In this document: positions 30,450-32,212 of the stretch, piece by piece | Layout: each line of letters begins with the position of its first letter | Position numbering within the stretch: the first letter of the stretch is position 1 | Assembly (NCBI GenBank): GCA_964580435.1 | Contig: CAZOKP010000024.1 | Coordinates: forward strand, 1 to 32,212 | Reading direction: 5' to 3' | Source of the DNA: CAZKEW01 sp964580435 | Lineage (GTDB): Bacteria > Acidobacteriota > Aminicenantia > Aminicenantales > UBA8522 | DNA: 32,212 nt | Translations under genes and position numbers: made by a program | The notes under the pieces: model-generated | Seen by the model: only the letters and a program-made list of their open reading frames with translations | The model's database searches: none | Told to the model about the DNA's origin: nothing

Positions 30450-31808
30450 TTATGCATATCTAAGCACGAGATAGAGCCAACAGAGGCCAACGACGAGAAT
30501 CATCGCCGGCAACGCGTATTTGCAGAAGCGGCCCCAGGAGACCGGAAAGCCTTCTTTCTCGGCGATGGCCGTTCCGACCACGTTGGCGGAGGCGCCGATG
30601 GGAGTCCCGTTGCCGCCGATGTCCGTGCCCAACGCCAAAGCCCAGGCCAGCGGGGGGAGCGGCATGCCCGCTCCTGCCAGGCCCCTGATTACGGGGACCA
30701 TCGTGGCCGCGAACGGGATGTTGTCGACGATGGCCGAGGAGAAAGCGGATATCCAAAGGATTATGCTCATGACGATGACAAAGCTGCCCCCGGAAATCCG
30801 GCCGATAACATTCGCCAGGGTCGTCAATGCGCCCGTTTGCTCCAGGCCCCCGACGCAGACGAACAATCCGAAGAAAAAGAGCAGGGTTCGCCAGTCGATC
30901 TTCGTGATAATGACAGACGCCTGTTTGTATCCGAAGAGCAGAGTCAAAGCCGCGGCAATACACCCGATCGATGCTACCGATATTCCGGTTTGAGCGTGGG
31001 TCACCAATAGGACGATAACAAGAATGAACACCGCTATATAGATTTGGAACAATCTGGGATTGATAATGGCCTTTTTCGGCTCTGGATATTGGCTGGTATC
31101 GGAAGGGACGTTGCCTTGAGATTTCTTGAGAGACCTGCGGAAAGCGAGATAGAAAAAAAGCAGAGTCGCGATCATTCCGATCCAGGCGATGACGCCGGTA
31201 TTTTTTAAAAAATCAAGGAACGAATAGCCCAAGGCCGTCCCGATAATAATATTCGGCGGGTCGCCGCTCATCGTCGCGCTGCCGCCGACGTTCGAAGCGA
31301 AAATTTCGGCGATGATGACCGGCACCGGGTCAAACTTGAGCAATCTGGCCAGCTCGATGGTCACGGTCGCCAGGAATAACAGGACCGTGATGCTGTCGAT
31401 GAACATCGCCAGAAAACCGGAGAGCAGCGTGAAGGCGATAAGGATAGAGACGGCCTTGTATTTCACCAGCCTGGCGACATAGAGGCAGATCCAGCGGAAG
31501 AAACCGGCGTGCCCCAGGCCTTCCACCATGATCATCATCCCTGCGATAAATGTAATCGTTTGCCAGTTGACGCCAATGGACTCTAGCGCCTTGTGCCCTG
31601 GGAACCAGAAAGCCGGCTGCATAAGCTGAGCGAGGTTCAAGGCTTTGAATACGGTGGCAGGGCTTTTCATGATGGCGAGAAAGACGACGATGATAGTGAG
31701 AGAGCCCCCGACGAGAGCAGGGATGTAGCGGGGCCATTTGTTAATGATGATGACGATGAACATCAGCAGGAAGATAGCGACGGCAAAAAACTGACTCAGT
31801 GCTTGCAT
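30450..31808 (-). CDS. ArsB/NhaD-type ion transporter (SLC13-like permease)
   Basis: This 452-residue integral membrane protein has about eleven or twelve hydrophobic segments. Ion-transporter-superfamily hallmarks appear twice. One is FASNVGGSATMSGDPPNIIIG near residue 170, the other the TDIGGNGTPIGASANVVG block near 396, both with the Asn/Gly/Pro-rich hairpins that line the substrate site. It probably moves Na+, arsenite-like or organic anions; the substrate cannot be told from sequence alone. The ATG at 31808 has only a weak GGGAT site. It forms an operon with the downstream Usp gene. Confidence 0.88.
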   Translation of the reverse strand: MQALSQFFAVAIFLLMFIVIIINKWPRYIPALVGGSLTIIVVFLAIMKSPATVFKALNLAQLMQPAFWFPGHKALESIGVNWQTITFIAGMMIMVEGLGHAGFFRWICLYVARLVKYKAVSILIAFTLLSGFLAMFIDSITVLLFLATVTIELARLLKFDPVPVIIAEIFASNVGGSATMSGDPPNIIIGTALGYSFLDFLKNTGVIAWIGMIATLLFFYLAFRRSLKKSQGNVPSDTSQYPEPKKAIINPRLFQIYIAVFILVIVLLVTHAQTGISVASIGCIAAALTLLFGYKQASVIITKIDWRTLLFFFGLFVCVGGLEQTGALTTLANVIGRISGGSFVIVMSIILWISAFSSAIVDNIPFAATMVPVIRGLAGAGMPLPPLAWALALGTDIGGNGTPIGASANVVGTAIAEKEGFPVSWGRFCKYALPAMILVVGLCWLYLVLRYA

Positions 31809-31862
31809 GGGGTTGATCCCAGAGCGAATCCTGCGGGATTTCTTGCATCGGGCATGCCCAGA

Positions 31863-31892
31863 AATATATCTTCAGGCAGCTGTGCCTGTCAA
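31863..31892 (-). promoter_or_regulatory. Consensus promoter with palindromic operator, permease-Usp operon
   Basis: On the minus strand a perfect TTGACA -35 (31892-31887) and TATATT -10 (31868-31863) are spaced by 18 bases. A 16-base palindrome CAGGCA-N4-TGCCTG (31873-31888) fills the spacer and overlaps the -35, an ideal repressor position. A second perfect palindrome GGGCATGCCC (31850-31859) covers the expected start point. The leader is about 48 bases. Confidence 0.65.
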
Positions 31893-32212
31893 CCCCGAAT
31901 GGGCTTTATTACAAAAAGTGGGGTAAAGCAAAGAACGATAACATAGAGGATATGATCATCCGCAATCAGCCTTGCTCCCGTTCAGGTTTTTCACGCCGTT
32001 CCTTCAGCGCTTTTCTCGGTGACTGCGGAACCCGCCACGCCCGTCGGCACCCCGGAACTCTGTCACTTGCCCTCCTTTGACCTTTCCCGTTGGCCTGCTC
32101 AGGCTCAGACATCCTCGCCACCCTGAAGACTGGGTTCCCTCGAAAAGCGCTTCAGGAAGGCTAAACCTTCAATGGTCGCTGCGGCCGATTACGGCTGCTC
32201 ATTATCTTGGCC
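31893..32212. other. Non-coding right end with long-range inverted repeat
   Basis: About 320 bases hold no gene I can support. AGCGCTTTTC (32006-32015) is the exact reverse complement of GAAAAGCGCT (32142-32151), and weaker pairing extends it to roughly 20 bases with mismatches. CTGAAG/CTTCAG (32123-32128 and 32150-32155) forms a competing stem. The segment may be part of a mobile or repetitive element cut by the window end. Confidence 0.4.

Noticed and set aside
31966..32112. 48-codon minus-strand frame with a purine-rich sequence before ATG
   Set aside because: Very Arg-rich translation without family resemblance, the ribosome-binding site is badly spaced, and it lies across the inverted-repeat region.
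1..32212. CRISPR arrays, prophage genes, transposases or toxin-antitoxin pairs
   Set aside because: None found: no regularly spaced repeats, and no ORF translation resembles integrases, transposases, Cas or typical toxin families.

Overview
This window comes from a diderm (Gram-negative-type) bacterium with a GC-rich genome. It encodes outer-membrane barrel-like proteins, lipoproteins with lipoboxes, an Mla lipid-transport system and heptose/LPS genes. Housekeeping gene order mixes a proteobacterial-type block (lolB-like, ispE, prs, rplY, pth, then rpsF-rpsR-rplI-dnaB) with a Firmicutes-type block (radA, yacL-like, ispD, ispF). Together with the DUF5916 and M14 proteins, this suggests an Acidobacteriota/Aminicenantes-like organism. 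That placement is inference; no rRNA or other phylogenetic anchor gene is present.

Layout. (1) 1-157: one copy of a GC-rich dispersed repeat; the second copy is at 20011-20166 in the same orientation. (2) 162-4395: two exported proteins on the minus strand, a DUF5916-type outer-membrane protein and an M14 carboxypeptidase-like protein, each with its own promoter. A divergent 61-codon gene at 4559 encodes a small exported or membrane peptide and has an ECF-type promoter. (3) 18128 down to 4799: one long minus-strand run of closely packed or overlapping genes. The order is a small membrane protein, a LolB-like lipoprotein, ispE, tRNA-Gln(UUG), prs, rplY, pth, rpsF, rpsR, rplI, dnaB, mlaE, mlaF, mlaD, radA, yacL-like, ispD and ispF. 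A consensus sigma-70 promoter sits at its head. It combines isoprenoid precursor synthesis, PRPP synthesis, translation, replication, repair and envelope lipid transport. (4) 18211-18345: a 44-residue membrane micro-ORF, then a divergent exported Memo-AMMECR1 fusion (18466-19908). (5) Repeat copy 2, then fmdB, then about 420 bases without a gene but dense in hairpins (20572-20995). (6) 21005-24746: waaF, gmhB and relA/spoT with 4-base overlaps, linking LPS inner-core synthesis to (p)ppGpp metabolism. (7) rpmB and folD on the minus strand, divergent from dnaA. (8) dnaA-dnaN with DnaA-box-like sites in the dnaA leader and an AT-rich dnaA-dnaN spacer, a plausible chromosome origin region; a toast-rack-like lipoprotein follows. 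(9) A minus-strand operon of an ArsB/NhaD-type permease and a tandem universal stress protein, with a consensus promoter carrying a palindromic operator candidate. (10) The last 320 bases are non-coding, with a long-range imperfect inverted repeat.

Most genes are ordinary core functions. The parts least explained by known families are the dispersed repeat, the hairpin-rich region before waaF, the ispE stop codon lying inside tRNA-Gln, the MlaD with a barrel-like C-terminus, the exported Memo-AMMECR1 fusion, and three small membrane/secreted proteins. I see no CRISPR array, prophage, complete insertion sequence or defence island.
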